Assembly (NCBI RefSeq): GCF_025869345.1
Contig: NZ_JAOZVW010000004.1
Location: 26,128-90,127, forward strand
Origin: Sphingopyxis sp.
GTDB lineage: Bacteria > Pseudomonadota > Alphaproteobacteria > Sphingomonadales > Sphingomonadaceae
Reading direction: 5' to 3'
DNA: 64,000 nucleotides
Of this stretch, positions 25,647 to 35,394 are shown in pieces. A model generated the notes under the pieces. That model saw nothing but the letters and a program-made list of their open reading frames with translations, did no database searches and was not told the origin of the DNA. How positions within the stretch are numbered: position 1 is the first letter of the stretch; every line of letters starts with the position of its first letter. The translations under genes were made by a program, and so were the position numbers.

Positions 25647-27134
25647 ATGATGGGGAGCGAATTGACACCGATCGTCGTCGAGGGCCGCAACTGCTGGCGC
25701 ATCGAGCGCGCCGACAAGGTGCGGATGATCGTCGATGCCGCCGATTATTATGCGCTGCTCGAACGGCTGATGGCCAACGCGAAGGAACGCATCCTGCTCA
25801 TCGGCTGGGATTTCGATCCGCGCATTGCGCTAAAGCCCGACAGCCAGGGGCAGGGTGAACCGCTCGGCGACTATCTGCTCCGCCTCGCGAAGAACTGCCC
25901 CGATCGCGACATCGACATCCTGCGCTGGAATTTCGGCGGGCTCAAACAGTTCGCGATGCCGCGCATCGTCTCGATGGTGCTGCGCTGGAAGATCACGCGC
26001 TCGATCAGCTTCCGCCTCGACAGCGCGCATCCGGTTGGGTGCAGCCATCATCAGAAGGTCGCGGTGTTCGACGATCACCTCGCGGTCTGCGGCGGCATCG
26101 ACGTCGGCGCGCGCCGCTGGGACACGCGCGGGCACAAGGACGGCGACCCGCATCGCACCGCGCCCGATGGCAAGCCCTATATGCCGTGGCACGACAGCAC
26201 GATGATCCTCGCCGGGCCGGTCGGCACCGCGCTCGCCGACCTTGGCAACGAGCGCTGGCAGCGCGCGACGAAGAAGCCGCTGCGCGAGTTGAACGGCAAG
26301 GGCGAGAATTGGCCGGACGATCTCGATCCGGATTTCGAGGGCGTCGACGTCGCCATTTCGCGTACACGCGCCGAATATGACGGCCATCCCGAAATCCGCG
26401 AGATCGAGCGTCTCTATCTCGACATGATCGCCGCCGCGAAGCGCTTCGTCTATTTCGAGAATCAATATTTCACCTGCGGCAAGATCGCCGCCGCCATCGC
26501 CGAGCGGCTGGATGAGGACGATCCGCCCGAATTCGTGATGGTGATGCCTCAGCAGGCCGACGGCTGGCTCGAACAGATGGCGATGGACGCGGCGCGCGTG
26601 CAACTCGTCCGCGCGGTCGCCAAGGCGAAGCATGGCGACCGGCTGAAAGTCTATTATCCGCGCACGCACGACGGCGAGGCCATCTATGTCCACGCCAAGA
26701 CCGCGATCGTCGACGACCGGATGCTGCGCGTCGGGTCGGCGAACATGAACAACCGCTCGATGGGGCTCGACAGCGAGTGCGACGTGACGATCGACACCGC
26801 ACTGCCCGCGAACCATGGCGTCGAACCCGTCATCCGGCGCCTGCGCGAGTCCTTGATCGCCGAGCATCTGGACGCCGACCCCGCGGAGGTCGCGCGCCGT
26901 TTCGACGCCGCGGGATCGCTGATCGAGACGATCGAGGCGCTGCGCGGCGCCGGCCGCTCGCTCGAATTGCTCGACCTCGTCCCGCCGGGGCCGCTCGACG
27001 AGTTCATCGCCGATAACGAACTGCTCGATCCGACGAGTCCCGATGCGATGTTCGAAGGAATCGCCGAGCGCGGGCTGAAGAAAAGCTGGCACCGCGGCAA
27101 GGCGTGGATGAAGCGGCATCGGCCTTTTCGGTGA
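25647..27134 (+). CDS. Phospholipase D-like protein
   Basis: About 495 residues with two HKD motifs: HHQKVAVFDDHLAVCGG near residue 133 and HAKTAIVDDRMLRVGSANMN near residue 350, the latter with the typical NNRSMGLDSE continuation. This is the double-motif PLD superfamily that hydrolyses or transfers phosphatidyl groups; the sequence resembles PLD1-like phospholipases more than cardiolipin synthases, as there is no N-terminal membrane pair. The start is uncertain: ATG 25647/25650, or TTG 25662 which has GGGGAG just ahead. No signal peptide is visible, so it is probably cytoplasmic or membrane-associated. Confidence 0.9.
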   Translation: MMGSELTPIVVEGRNCWRIERADKVRMIVDAADYYALLERLMANAKERILLIGWDFDPRIALKPDSQGQGEPLGDYLLRLAKNCPDRDIDILRWNFGGLKQFAMPRIVSMVLRWKITRSISFRLDSAHPVGCSHHQKVAVFDDHLAVCGGIDVGARRWDTRGHKDGDPHRTAPDGKPYMPWHDSTMILAGPVGTALADLGNERWQRATKKPLRELNGKGENWPDDLDPDFEGVDVAISRTRAEYDGHPEIREIERLYLDMIAAAKRFVYFENQYFTCGKIAAAIAERLDEDDPPEFVMVMPQQADGWLEQMAMDAARVQLVRAVAKAKHGDRLKVYYPRTHDGEAIYVHAKTAIVDDRMLRVGSANMNNRSMGLDSECDVTIDTALPANHGVEPVIRRLRESLIAEHLDADPAEVARRFDAAGSLIETIEALRGAGRSLELLDLVPPGPLDEFIADNELLDPTSPDAMFEGIAERGLKKSWHRGKAWMKRHRPFR

Positions 27135-27139
27135 ACCCC

Positions 27140-27213
27140 GTCATTGCGAGCGAAGCGAAGCAATCCAGGGCGTAACAAGCCGCCCTGGATTGCTTCGCTT
27201 CGCTCGCAATGAC
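27140..27213. repeat. Palindromic intergenic repeat, family C copy 1
   Basis: A perfect 33-bp inverted repeat (27140-27172 and 27181-27213) with an 8-bp loop. The arm begins GTCATTGCGAGCGAAGCGAA and ends CAATCCAGGGCG. It sits between convergent genes (phospholipase D and the CoA lyase) and could end transcription from both sides. Confidence 0.92.
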
Positions 27214-27226
27214 GAAGGGGCGGGCG

Positions 27227-28078
27227 CTAATCCGCCAGCGACAGGATATGCTGCGCCTGCTTGAGGTGCGGCGCGTCCACCATCTTGCCGTCGACCTGCA
27301 GCACGCCGACCCCCGGATTGGCCGCGAAGGCATCGACGATCGCCTGCGCGCGCGCGACCTCGTCGGCCGAAGGCGTGAAGGCCGCGTTGATCGGTCTGAT
27401 CTGCGAGGGATGGATCGCCATCATGCCGGTGAAGCCGTCGCGCCGCGCCCGCGCGGCATAGGCGGCGAGCCCCGCTTCGTCCTTGATCGCCGGGAAGACG
27501 GTGTCGATCGCCGCGACCCCCGCGCCATGCGCTGCGAACAGCGTCAGCGCACGCGCGACTTCATAGGGCGAGGTGTAGCTGCCGTCCTCGTTCCGGCTGG
27601 TGGTCGCCCCGATCGCGGCGGGCAGGTCCTCGGCGCCCCAGGTCAGCCCGACGAGCCGTTCCTTCGCCTCGCGATAGCTGCCGAGCGTGAAGACCGCCGC
27701 GGGCGTTTCGGTTGCGATCGGCAGGATCGGCGGCAGCGAGGCATCGCGCGCGGATTCGCTGCGCAGGATCGTGTCGAGCTGCTGGATGCTCGGCGCGCCC
27801 TCGGCCTTGGGAAGCATGATCGCGTCGGGCCGCGCGGCGGCGATCGCCGCGACGTCGGCCGCGGTCATATGCCCGTCGAGCGGATTGACGCGCACGAGCG
27901 TGATCACCTCGCGTTCGCCCGCCAGATAGTCGGCGATCGCGGCGCGCGCGACCTCCTTGTTCGCAAGCGAAACCGAATCCTCAAGGTCGAGGATGATCGC
28001 ATCGGCGCCCGACGCGGCCGCCTTGGCGAAGCGTTCGGGGCGGTCGCCGGGGACGAAGAGCAGGGAGCGGAGGCGCAT
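27227..28078 (-). CDS. CoA ester lyase, HpcH/citrate lyase beta family
   Basis: A 283-residue TIM-barrel lyase. RSLLFVPGDRPERFAKA, ADAIILDLEDSV, RVNPLDGH, IMLPKAEGAPSI, IATETPAAVF, LTWGAEDLPAAIGA and MMAIHPSQI are typical of the CitE/malyl-CoA lyase group, with the metal-binding Glu and Asp in TETPA and GAEDL. Known members cleave malyl-, citramalyl- or methylmalyl-CoA. It ends the operon that begins with mccB; its start overlaps the maoC stop by 1 nt. A role as beta-methylmalyl- or citramalyl-CoA lyase working with the MaoC hydratase is a reasonable inference. Confidence 0.9.
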   Translation of the reverse strand: MRLRSLLFVPGDRPERFAKAAASGADAIILDLEDSVSLANKEVARAAIADYLAGEREVITLVRVNPLDGHMTAADVAAIAAARPDAIMLPKAEGAPSIQQLDTILRSESARDASLPPILPIATETPAAVFTLGSYREAKERLVGLTWGAEDLPAAIGATTSRNEDGSYTSPYEVARALTLFAAHGAGVAAIDTVFPAIKDEAGLAAYAARARRDGFTGMMAIHPSQIRPINAAFTPSADEVARAQAIVDAFAANPGVGVLQVDGKMVDAPHLKQAQHILSLAD

Positions 28079-28530
28079 CAGGCGTCCTTCTTCTTGATCA
28101 GCGCCGAGCGTTCACACTGGCAGACGGTCTCATCGCGCTGGTTGATACAGCGATGCAGGAAAGTGACGATACCCGCATTCGGCCGCGATTTCGATTCCTT
28201 GAGGCCGATCACCTCGCTCGTCGCGCGCAGCGTGTCGCCGAGGAACACCGGCTTCGGCATCACCAGCTTGTCGTAGCCGAGATTGGCGACGAGCGTGCCG
28301 AGCGTCGTGTCGCCGACCGACAGCCCGACCATCAGGCTGAAGGTGAAGGTGCCGTTGACGAGAATCTGCCCGAACTCCGACGCCTTCGCCGCCTCGATGT
28401 CGAGGTGCAGCGGCTGCGGATTGTGGGTCATCGTCGTGAACAGCAGATTGTCGGTCTCGGTCACCGTGCGCCGGATATCGTGCGCCAGTGTGTCGCCGAT
28501 AGCCCATTCATCGAAAAACCTGCCTGCCAT
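28078..28530 (-). CDS. MaoC-family dehydratase (enoyl-CoA hydratase 2 type)
   Basis: A 150-residue hot-dog fold protein. [20 protein letters not shown] and [20 protein letters not shown] contain the hydratase-2 region (Asp ... His), followed by [15 protein letters not shown] and a C-terminal [13 protein letters not shown] block. This resembles mesaconyl-/methylfumaryl-CoA hydratase-like members that pair with HpcH-type lyases. ATG 28530 is chosen because GAGGGAC lies just ahead, within the end of the GNAT gene, and residues upstream show no similarity. Gap to GNAT is 2 bp. Confidence 0.9.
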   Translation of the reverse strand: MAGRFFDEWAIGDTLAHDIRRTVTETDNLLFTTMTHNPQPLHLDIEAAKASEFGQILVNGTFTFSLMVGLSVGDTTLGTLVANLGYDKLVMPKPVFLGDTLRATSEVIGLKESKSRPNAGIVTFLHRCINQRDETVCQCERSALIKKKDA

Positions 28531-28532
28531 CG

Positions 28533-28991
28533 TCAGTCCCTCAAATGCAATTTCATGCCGACATGGCTCTGTACGAAGCCGAGCCGGGCATAGAAGCGGT
28601 GCGCCGCGGTGCGTGTAGACGACGACGTCAATTGGACAAGCTTGCAGTCGCGCGCGCGGCACTGGTCGACCGCCCACAGGATCATCTGCTCGCCCAGTCT
28701 CTGTCCGCGCAGGTCGGCGACGATGCGCACCGCCTCGATCAGTCCGCGCCAGCTTCCGATAAAGGAAAGCCCCGGCAGGAAGCTGAGTTGCATCGTCCCG
28801 ACGACGCGGCCGTCGAGCTCCGCCGCGATCAGGCGCTGGTTCGGGTCGGCGTCGATCGCCTCGAACGCGGCGAGGTAACGCGGGTCCGATGGGTCGGCCT
28901 CGCGGCCCGGCGGGATCACATCCTCGGCGAGCATCGCGAGGATCGCGGGAAGGTCGGCCTTCGTTGCGTCGCGGAGGATCAGGCCGCTCAT
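28533..28991 (-). CDS. GNAT family N-acetyltransferase
   Basis: A 152-residue acetyltransferase. [20 protein letters not shown] is the N-terminal strand-helix, and [20 protein letters not shown] with the R-x2-G-x-G/A pyrophosphate loop is motif [16 protein letters not shown] is motif B. Acceptor unknown. It lies in the middle of the mcc operon, overlapping the mccA stop by ATGA, so it is co-translated with the carboxylase genes. Confidence 0.88.
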   Translation of the reverse strand: MSGLILRDATKADLPAILAMLAEDVIPPGREADPSDPRYLAAFEAIDADPNQRLIAAELDGRVVGTMQLSFLPGLSFIGSWRGLIEAVRIVADLRGQRLGEQMILWAVDQCRARDCKLVQLTSSSTRTAAHRFYARLGFVQSHVGMKLHLRD

Positions 28992-30907
28992 TTGGCCGCC
29001 TCGATCTTCGCGAGCAGCGCCTCGACCTGCACCTGCGCGCCCGCGATGGCGTTGAGTTCGGCGACCACGCCGTCGAACGGGGCGGTCAGGCTATGCTCCA
29101 TCTTCATCGCCTCGAGGGTCAGCAGCTTCTGTCCCTTCGTCACCGCGTCACCCGCCGCGACATCGACCGCGATGATCTTGCCCGGCATCGGCGACAGGAT
29201 CGCGCCGTCGCCTGCTGCGCCGGTAGACGCTCCACCGGCGCGGAACGGCTCGAACCGGTGCGGCCAACCTTTGTCGACGATCAGGATTTGATCGCCATGC
29301 TGCCAGAGCAGCGAGCCCACGCCGAGGCGCGTCGAGCCGATCACGGTGCTGCGCGGTTGCCCGTCCACAAGCATCCAGATCGTTTTGTTGGCGGGCGCAT
29401 TGGCTCTGAAACCGAAGAGGTCAGTCCAAGCGTCGACGAACTCATCGCTATATTTCTGCGGTGCGATCGCGACATCGGTTCCGCCAGTTCGCTTGAAAAT
29501 GTTGATCGCACCCATTTCAAGCAGGGGGTCGGTCGGTTCGGCCCCGGCAACGAGCGTGTCGAGATTGGCGGCGATGAAGCCGGTATCGAGCGCCGCCGCG
29601 CGGACGGCTTCGTGACGGAGCAGGGCCGAGAGAAAACCGGCGTTGTTCTTGACCGGCCAAGTCAGGGTTGAATCGCAAGTGAAGGCGAGGCGTTCAAGTG
29701 CGTCCGCCCGGTTGACCCCCTTTACCACGAGCTTCGCAATCATCGGATCATAGAACGGAGACACTGTATCGCCGCCCGTCACGCCGGTCTCAATTCGCGC
29801 GATCTCGTCGTCGAGATGGAAGTTGTTCAGCGCGCCCGTGCTTGGAAGAAAACCGGTCAGCGGATCCTCAGCGTAAAGGCGAGCTTCCATCGCCCAGCCG
29901 TCGATTGTCAGTTCGTCTTGGCGAAGCGGCAACGGTTCGCCCGACGCGACGCGGAGCTGCCATTCGACCAGATCGACGCCGGTGATTTCCTCGGTCACCG
30001 GATGCTCGACCTGCAGCCGCGTGTTCATCTCCATGAACCAGATGCGGTCGGCGCGCAGGCCCTCGCTGGCGTCGGCGATGAACTCGATCGTGCCGGCACC
30101 GACATAATCGACCGCCTTCGCGGCGCGCACTGCGGCGGCGCAGAGTTCGGCACGCGTCGCTTCGTCCATGCCGGGGGCAGGGGCTTCCTCGATTACCTTC
30201 TGGTGGCGGCGCTGGAGCGAGCAGTCGCGTTCGAACAGGTGGACGACATTGCCGTGCGTGTCGCCGAACACCTGCACCTCGATATGGCGCGGGGTCAGGA
30301 TATATTTCTCGATCAGCACATGGTCGTTGCCGAACGACGCCGCCGCCTCGCGCTGGCACGAGGCGAGCGCGTCGGCGAAATCGGCCGCGGCATCGACCTT
30401 GCGCATCCCCTTGCCGCCACCGCCCGCGACCGCCTTTATGAGGACGGGATAGCCGATCTTCGCGGCCTGTTCGGCGAGGAAAGCCGGGTCCTGATTCGCA
30501 CCCATATAGCCCGGCGTCACCGGCACCCCGGCCTCGGTCATCAGCTTCTTGGCTGCATCCTTGAGACCCATCGCGGTGATCGACGAAGGCTTCGGGCCGA
30601 CCCACACGAGCCCGGCATCGATGACCGCCTGTGCGAACCCGGCATTTTCGGACAGGAAGCCATAACCCGGATGGATCGCCTCGGCGCCAGTGGCCTTCGC
30701 GGCGGCGATGATCTTTTCGCCCACCAGATAGGATTCACGTGCCGGCGACGGCCCGATATGCACCGCTTCGTCGGCCTCCCGCACATGCAGCGCCTTGGCG
30801 TCGGCGTCCGAATAGACCGCAACAGTGCGAATGCCCATCTCGCGCGCGGTGCGGATGATACGGCAGGCGATCTCGCCACGATTGGCGATGAGGAGGGATT
30901 GGATCAT
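28988..30907 (-). CDS. Acyl-CoA carboxylase biotin-containing alpha subunit (methylcrotonyl-CoA type)
   Basis: A 639-residue subunit. The N-terminal biotin carboxylase ([42 protein letters not shown]-grasp loop [45 protein letters not shown]) is followed by a linker domain and a C-terminal biotinyl domain with the biotinylation site EAMKMEHSL. With the downstream-named carboxyltransferase it carboxylates an acyl-CoA; the isovaleryl-CoA dehydrogenase nearby favours 3-methylcrotonyl-CoA (leucine degradation, liuD), though propionyl-CoA or geranyl-CoA cannot be excluded. It overlaps the small gene upstream and GNAT downstream by 4 nt each. Confidence 0.93.
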   Translation of the reverse strand: MIQSLLIANRGEIACRIIRTAREMGIRTVAVYSDADAKALHVREADEAVHIGPSPARESYLVGEKIIAAAKATGAEAIHPGYGFLSENAGFAQAVIDAGLVWVGPKPSSITAMGLKDAAKKLMTEAGVPVTPGYMGANQDPAFLAEQAAKIGYPVLIKAVAGGGGKGMRKVDAAADFADALASCQREAAASFGNDHVLIEKYILTPRHIEVQVFGDTHGNVVHLFERDCSLQRRHQKVIEEAPAPGMDEATRAELCAAAVRAAKAVDYVGAGTIEFIADASEGLRADRIWFMEMNTRLQVEHPVTEEITGVDLVEWQLRVASGEPLPLRQDELTIDGWAMEARLYAEDPLTGFLPSTGALNNFHLDDEIARIETGVTGGDTVSPFYDPMIAKLVVKGVNRADALERLAFTCDSTLTWPVKNNAGFLSALLRHEAVRAAALDTGFIAANLDTLVAGAEPTDPLLEMGAINIFKRTGGTDVAIAPQKYSDEFVDAWTDLFGFRANAPANKTIWMLVDGQPRSTVIGSTRLGVGSLLWQHGDQILIVDKGWPHRFEPFRAGGASTGAAGDGAILSPMPGKIIAVDVAAGDAVTKGQKLLTLEAMKMEHSLTAPFDGVVAELNAIAGAQVQVEALLAKIEAAK

Positions 30908-31167
30908 TCTTCTTCTACCAATTTTGCCAATCGAGCTGAAATGGCAGTCAGGCCCTTTTCGGTTTCAGCGAGGAGAGTTGCTTTTTCGTTTTGCCGTCCG
31001 AAGGGTGATTTTTCCCAAAGGAGATCGGCAACATCGTCGCTGACTTTGAAAAAGAGTGGGTGCTCGAACATTCTCTTCACTAGGGAGTCGACTGGCTCTC
31101 CAAATTCCGAACTGCCATGGTGCAAGATGTCAGTGAAAGGGTGGTCACCGGGACGTCCGTTTGCCAT
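30904..31167 (-). CDS. Small unknown protein between the carboxylase genes
   Basis: An 87-residue protein, probably real: GGAG lies 6 nt before ATG 31167 (3 nt before an adjacent ATG at 31170), and its stop overlaps the mccA start as ATGA. Visible segments are DHPFTDILHHGSSEFGEPVD, VKRMFEHPLFFKVSDDVADL and a C-terminal helix with [20 protein letters not shown]. It is acidic, without signal or membrane helix. I do not recognise the family. Its codons are less GC-rich than those of the flanking genes. A stabilising or regulatory partner for the carboxylase is a guess from position only. Confidence 0.75.
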   Translation of the reverse strand: MANGRPGDHPFTDILHHGSSEFGEPVDSLVKRMFEHPLFFKVSDDVADLLWEKSPFGRQNEKATLLAETEKGLTAISARLAKLVEEE

Positions 31168-31179
31168 CATAGTCTCCTG

Positions 31180-32778
31180 TCACATCCTGAACACGCCGAA
31201 CCCGCGGTCCTCGACCGGAGCGTTCAGCGTTGCGGCGAAGGCCAGCCCCAGCACATCCCGCGTCTGCGCGGGATCGATGATACCATCGTCCCAGAGGCGC
31301 GCGGTTGCGTGATAGGGGTTGCCTTCATCCTCATATTTCTGGCGGATCGGCACCTTGAAGGCTTCGGCTTCCTCTGCCGTCCATTTGTCGGCGTCGCGGT
31401 GGACGGTCGCCAGCACCGATGCCGCCTGCTCGCCGCCCATCACGCTGATCCGCGCATTGGGCCAGGTGAAGAGGAAGCGCGGCGAATAGGCCCGCCCACA
31501 CATGCCGTAATTGCCCGCGCCGAAGCTGCCGCCGATCAGCACCGTGATCTTCGGCACCGTTGCCGTCGCCACCGCGGTCACCAGCTTCGCGCCGTGTTTG
31601 GCGATCCCCTCGGCCTCATATTTGCCGCCGACCATGAAGCCGCTGATGTTCTGGAGGAAGAGCAGGGGAATGCGCCGCTGCTGCGCCAGTTCGATGAAAT
31701 GCGCGCCCTTGACCGCGCTTTCGCTGAACAGCACGCCGTTGTTGGCGAGGATCGCGACCGGAATACCCCAGATATGCGCGAAGCCGCAGACGAGCGTGCT
31801 CCCGTAGTTCGCCTTGAACTCGTGAAACTCGCTGGCATCAACGATGCGCGCGATAACCTCGTGCACGTCATAGGGTGCGCGCACGTCCTGCGGGATGATG
31901 CCGTAAAGCTCCTCCGCGGCATATTTGGGTGGGCGCGGGTCTTTCATCGCCACCTCGAAGCCTTGCTCGGCCCCGAAGGTCGAGACGATGTCGCGGACGA
32001 TCGTCAGCGCATGTTCGTCATTCTCGGCCAAGTGGTCGACGACGCCCGATTTCTTCGCGTGTAAATCGCCGCCGCCGAGATCCTCGGCGCTGATCTCCTC
32101 GCCCGTCGCCGCCTTCACGAGCGGCGGGCCGGCGAGGAAGATCGTGCCCTGATTGCGAACGATCACCGTCTCGTCGCTCATCGCGGGGACGTAAGCGCCG
32201 CCCGCGGTGCAGCTGCCCATCACGCACGCGATCTGCGGAATACGTTTCGCGCTCATATTCGCCTGGTTGAAGAAGATGCGCCCGAAATGGTCGCGGTCGG
32301 GAAAGACCTGATCCTGATGCGGCAGGTTGGCACCGCCGCTGTCGACGAGATAGAGGCAGGGCAGACGGTTCGCTTCGGCGATCTCCTGCGCGCGAAGATG
32401 CTTCTTGACGGTCATCGGATAGTAAGTGCCGCCCTTCACCGTCGCGTCGTTGCAGACGATCATCGCTTGCCGCCCCGACACGCGGCCGATGCCGGCGATC
32501 ATGCCCGCGCCGGGAACCTCGCCCTCATACATGTCGCCCGCCGCAAGCTGCCCGATCTCGAGGAAGGGCGAGCCCGGATCGAGCAGCCGCTCGACCCGTT
32601 CGCGCGGCAGCAGCTTGCCGCGGCTCGTGTGCCGCTCGCGCGATTTTTCATTGCCGCCGAGCGCCGCCGCGGCGACCCGCGCATGGAGCTCGTCGCGCAG
32701 GCCGCGATTGTGCGCGGCATTGGCGCGAAACGCGTCGCTTTCCGCATCGATCATCGTTCCCAAGACAGGCGCGCTCAC
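31180..32778 (-). CDS. Acyl-CoA carboxylase carboxyltransferase subunit (methylcrotonyl-CoA type)
   Basis: About 532 residues, the usual MccB length. The N-terminal crotonase-like half includes [20 protein letters not shown] and [40 protein letters not shown]; the C-terminal half has [40 protein letters not shown] and [16 protein letters not shown]. These match 3-methylcrotonyl-CoA carboxylase beta (liuB). GTG 32778 with GGGAGAG 8 nt upstream is preferred; the frame is open to 32862 but without similarity. It is the first gene of the six-gene minus-strand operon. Confidence 0.93.
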   Translation of the reverse strand: MSAPVLGTMIDAESDAFRANAAHNRGLRDELHARVAAAALGGNEKSRERHTSRGKLLPRERVERLLDPGSPFLEIGQLAAGDMYEGEVPGAGMIAGIGRVSGRQAMIVCNDATVKGGTYYPMTVKKHLRAQEIAEANRLPCLYLVDSGGANLPHQDQVFPDRDHFGRIFFNQANMSAKRIPQIACVMGSCTAGGAYVPAMSDETVIVRNQGTIFLAGPPLVKAATGEEISAEDLGGGDLHAKKSGVVDHLAENDEHALTIVRDIVSTFGAEQGFEVAMKDPRPPKYAAEELYGIIPQDVRAPYDVHEVIARIVDASEFHEFKANYGSTLVCGFAHIWGIPVAILANNGVLFSESAVKGAHFIELAQQRRIPLLFLQNISGFMVGGKYEAEGIAKHGAKLVTAVATATVPKITVLIGGSFGAGNYGMCGRAYSPRFLFTWPNARISVMGGEQAASVLATVHRDADKWTAEEAEAFKVPIRQKYEDEGNPYHATARLWDDGIIDPAQTRDVLGLAFAATLNAPVEDRGFGVFRM

Positions 32779-32924
32779 GTCTTTCACTCTCCCGCTGAAG
32801 TCCGGCGGGATACCCCGCCGCTCGTCGACCCACAAGGACCGCAGGCCGAAAATGGTTGGCATTGAAACCGGATCGTCACAGGCCTATGCCCCTTCGCATC
32901 CCCCATAAAAGCAAGGCCGACCCC

Positions 32925-35012
32925 ATGAAAAAGACCGTCTTCGCCATCCTTCTGTCCACCGCCGCGATCGTCGCGGGCCCGGTCGCCTGTTCGAAGGGCG
33001 GCGACAAGGCCGACGCCAGCTACACCGTCGGCACTGAACTCGGCATCAGCAAGACCGCGATGGACACCAGCGTGAAGCCCGGCGACGACTTTTACGCTTA
33101 CGCCAATGGCAATTGGCAAAAGACGACCGCGATCCCGGCGGACCGCTCGTCGACCGGCGCCTTCTACATCGCCTTCCTCGAAACAGAGAAGCGCACCCGC
33201 GAACTGGTCGACGCGATCGTCAAGAGCGGCGGCGACCCCAAGACCGACGACGGCCGCATCGCCGCCTTCTACAACGCCTATATGAATACCAAGGCGATCG
33301 ACGCCGCGGGGATGAAGCCGGTCGCGGCCGATCTCGCGCGCTTCGCGGCGATCGCCGACAAGGCTGCGCTGTCGAAGGTGCTGGGCGAGCAGACCCGCGC
33401 CGACGTCGACCCGCTGAACGCGACCGATTTCAACACCGAAAATCTGTTCGGCATCTTCGTGACGCAGGGCCTCGCTACCCCCGGCGAAGTGATCCCCTAT
33501 GTGCTGCAGGGCGGCCTCGGCCTGCCCGAGCGCGAATATTATCTGTCGGCCGATCCCAAGATGGCGACGATCCGCACCCAATATCAGACCTATATCGCCA
33601 AGCTGCTGACCGCCGCCGGGCAGAGCGATGCCGAGGCGAAGGCGAAGCGCATCTATGACCTCGAGGTCAAGATCGCGAAGGCGCACGCAAGCCGCGAAGA
33701 GAGCGAAGATTTCGCCAAGTCGGCGGGCGTCTGGGCGAAGGGCGATTTCGCGACGAAGGCGCCGGGCATCGACTGGGATGCCTATTTCGCGGCGGCGGGG
33801 CTCGGCAAGGCGGCGAAGTTCGGCGCCTATCATGCGAAGGCGATCACCGGCCTGTCGGCGCTCGTGGCGTCGGAGCCGCTCGATACGTGGAAGGACTGGC
33901 TGGCGTTTCACCAGATCAACAGCCACACCGACGTGCTGCCGAGCGCGCTCGATAATGCGCACTTCGCCTTTTACGGCACGACGCTTTCGGGCACACCGCA
34001 GCAGCGCAGCCGCGACAAGCGCGCGCTCGACGCGCTGAACACCGACCTCGGCGACGCGGTCGGCCGCGTCTATGCCGAGAAATATTTTCCGGCATCGGCG
34101 AAGGCCGAGGTCGGCGACATGGTGAAGGGCATCAAGGCGGCGTTCGCCACGCGCGTGAACGCGATCGACTGGATGGCCCCCGAAACCAAGAAGGAAGCGA
34201 TCAAGAAGGTCGAGACGATCGTCGTCGGCGTCGGCTATCCCGAAACCTGGCGCGATTACGGCAGCTACACCGTCAGCACCGACAATGCCTATGCCAACGA
34301 GATCGCGGGCGAGAAGGCCGAATATGCGCATCAGCTCGCCAAGATCGGCAAGCCGATGGACAAGGCCGAATGGTGGATGACGCCGCAGACGGTCAATGCC
34401 GTCAACCTGCCGGTGCAGAACGCGCTGAACTTCCCCGCCGCGATCCTGCAGCCGCCCTTCTTCAACGCTGCCGCCGACCCAGCCTATAATTATGGCGCGA
34501 TCGGCGCCGTCATCGGCCACGAGATCAGTCACAGCTTCGACAACAATGGCGCGGCGTTCGATTCGACCGGGGCGCTGCGCAACTGGTGGACGGCCGCCGA
34601 CCTCAAGAAGTTCGAGGAAGCGGGCGCCGCGCTCGCCGCGCAGTTCGACACCTATAAGCCGTTCCCCGACCTGGCGGTGAACGGCAAGCTGACGCTGGGT
34701 GAGAATATTGCCGACGTCGCGGGCTTGCAGGCGGCCTACGACGCCTATCACGCTTCGCTCGGCGGCAAGGCCGCGCCGGTGATCGACGGCTTTACCGGCG
34801 ACCAGCGCTTCTTCATCGCCTATGCGCAGACCTGGGCGACCAAGATGCGCGACGAGGCGCTGCGCGCGCGCATCGCGACCGACGGCCATGCGCCGGGCAT
34901 GTACCGCGCGCTGACCGTGCGCAACCTCGACGCCTGGTACAAGGCGTTCGACGTCAAGGAAGGCGACAAGCTCTACCTCGCGCCCGACAAGCGCGTGCGG
35001 GTGTGGGGATGA
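32925..35012 (+). CDS. M13-family (neprilysin-type) zinc metallopeptidase
   Basis: About 695 residues. An N-terminal export signal (KKTVFAILLSTAAIVAG, then PVACSKGG, with Cys as possible lipid anchor) is followed by the M13 N-domain (KPGDDFYAYANGNWQKTTAI). The catalytic domain has VIGHEISHSFDNNGAAFD (HExxH), the third ligand in LGENIADVAGLQAAYDAY (ExxxD), and the C-terminal VRNLDAWYKAF close to the usual family end. Such enzymes degrade small peptides in the periplasm or at the cell surface. ATG 32925 is chosen for the signal peptide. The gene is divergent from mccB. Confidence 0.94.
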   Translation: MKKTVFAILLSTAAIVAGPVACSKGGDKADASYTVGTELGISKTAMDTSVKPGDDFYAYANGNWQKTTAIPADRSSTGAFYIAFLETEKRTRELVDAIVKSGGDPKTDDGRIAAFYNAYMNTKAIDAAGMKPVAADLARFAAIADKAALSKVLGEQTRADVDPLNATDFNTENLFGIFVTQGLATPGEVIPYVLQGGLGLPEREYYLSADPKMATIRTQYQTYIAKLLTAAGQSDAEAKAKRIYDLEVKIAKAHASREESEDFAKSAGVWAKGDFATKAPGIDWDAYFAAAGLGKAAKFGAYHAKAITGLSALVASEPLDTWKDWLAFHQINSHTDVLPSALDNAHFAFYGTTLSGTPQQRSRDKRALDALNTDLGDAVGRVYAEKYFPASAKAEVGDMVKGIKAAFATRVNAIDWMAPETKKEAIKKVETIVVGVGYPETWRDYGSYTVSTDNAYANEIAGEKAEYAHQLAKIGKPMDKAEWWMTPQTVNAVNLPVQNALNFPAAILQPPFFNAAADPAYNYGAIGAVIGHEISHSFDNNGAAFDSTGALRNWWTAADLKKFEEAGAALAAQFDTYKPFPDLAVNGKLTLGENIADVAGLQAAYDAYHASLGGKAAPVIDGFTGDQRFFIAYAQTWATKMRDEALRARIATDGHAPGMYRALTVRNLDAWYKAFDVKEGDKLYLAPDKRVRVWG

Positions 35013-35021
35013 ATTAGCCCC

Positions 35022-35114
35022 GTCATTGCGAGAACCCCGGGCTTGATCCGGGGGACGCGGCAATCCAGAGCGGGCGTAAACCGCTCTGGATTGCTTCGCT
35101 CCGCTCGCAATGAC
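35022..35114. repeat. Chimeric palindromic repeat, family C copy 2 with family B insert
   Basis: The right arm (35081-35114) is a normal family C arm: CCGCTCTGGATTGCTTCGCT then CCGCTCGCAATGAC. The left arm starts GTCATTGCGAG (35022-35032) and ends CAATCCAGAGCGG (35061-35073) but between them carries CCCCGGGCTTGATCCGGGGG (35035-35054), a small palindrome of the family B kind, in place of the expected CGGAGCGAAG. It lies between convergent genes. Confidence 0.8.
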
Positions 35115-35115
35115 G

Positions 35116-35394
35116 TCAATCATTGGGAGCCTGTTTTTTCGCCGGCTTCTTGCGGATCAAATGGCTGTAGACGCCGACCAGATTGATGCAGAGCAGCGCG
35201 ACATTTTGCCAGCCGATGCCCTCGCTGTCGGGTTGCAGGAAGCCCCAGCCGATCAGCGCGAGGCTGCTCGTCACGAAGATCACGAACGCCCAGCCGTTCC
35301 ACCGCTCGCCGAGATTGAGCGAGACGAGCAGCGCCGCGAGCGTCGCGGCGGCGGCGCCATAATATTGCAGCGCGTCGAGCAGGGTTTGATTCAT
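35116..35394 (-). CDS. Small membrane protein, 92 aa
   Basis: Predicted inner-membrane protein with three hydrophobic stretches (AAAATLAALLVSL, WAFVIFVTSSLALIGWGFL, NVALLCINLVGVYSHL) and a basic C-terminal tail KKPAKKQ. The family is not recognised, but the layout resembles small SemiSWEET/PnuC-neighbour type proteins; this is only an impression. Its ATG overlaps the stop of the preceding 116-aa membrane protein (ATGA). Confidence 0.7.
   Translation of the reverse strand: MNQTLLDALQYYGAAAATLAALLVSLNLGERWNGWAFVIFVTSSLALIGWGFLQPDSEGIGWQNVALLCINLVGVYSHLIRKKPAKKQAPND

Noticed and set aside
32784-35123. A very long antisense open frame (779 codons) opposite the M13 peptidase gene.
   Set aside because: It is the mirror of a GC-rich gene: composition is dominated by R, A, D and H, no motif is present, and the plus strand encodes a clear peptidase.
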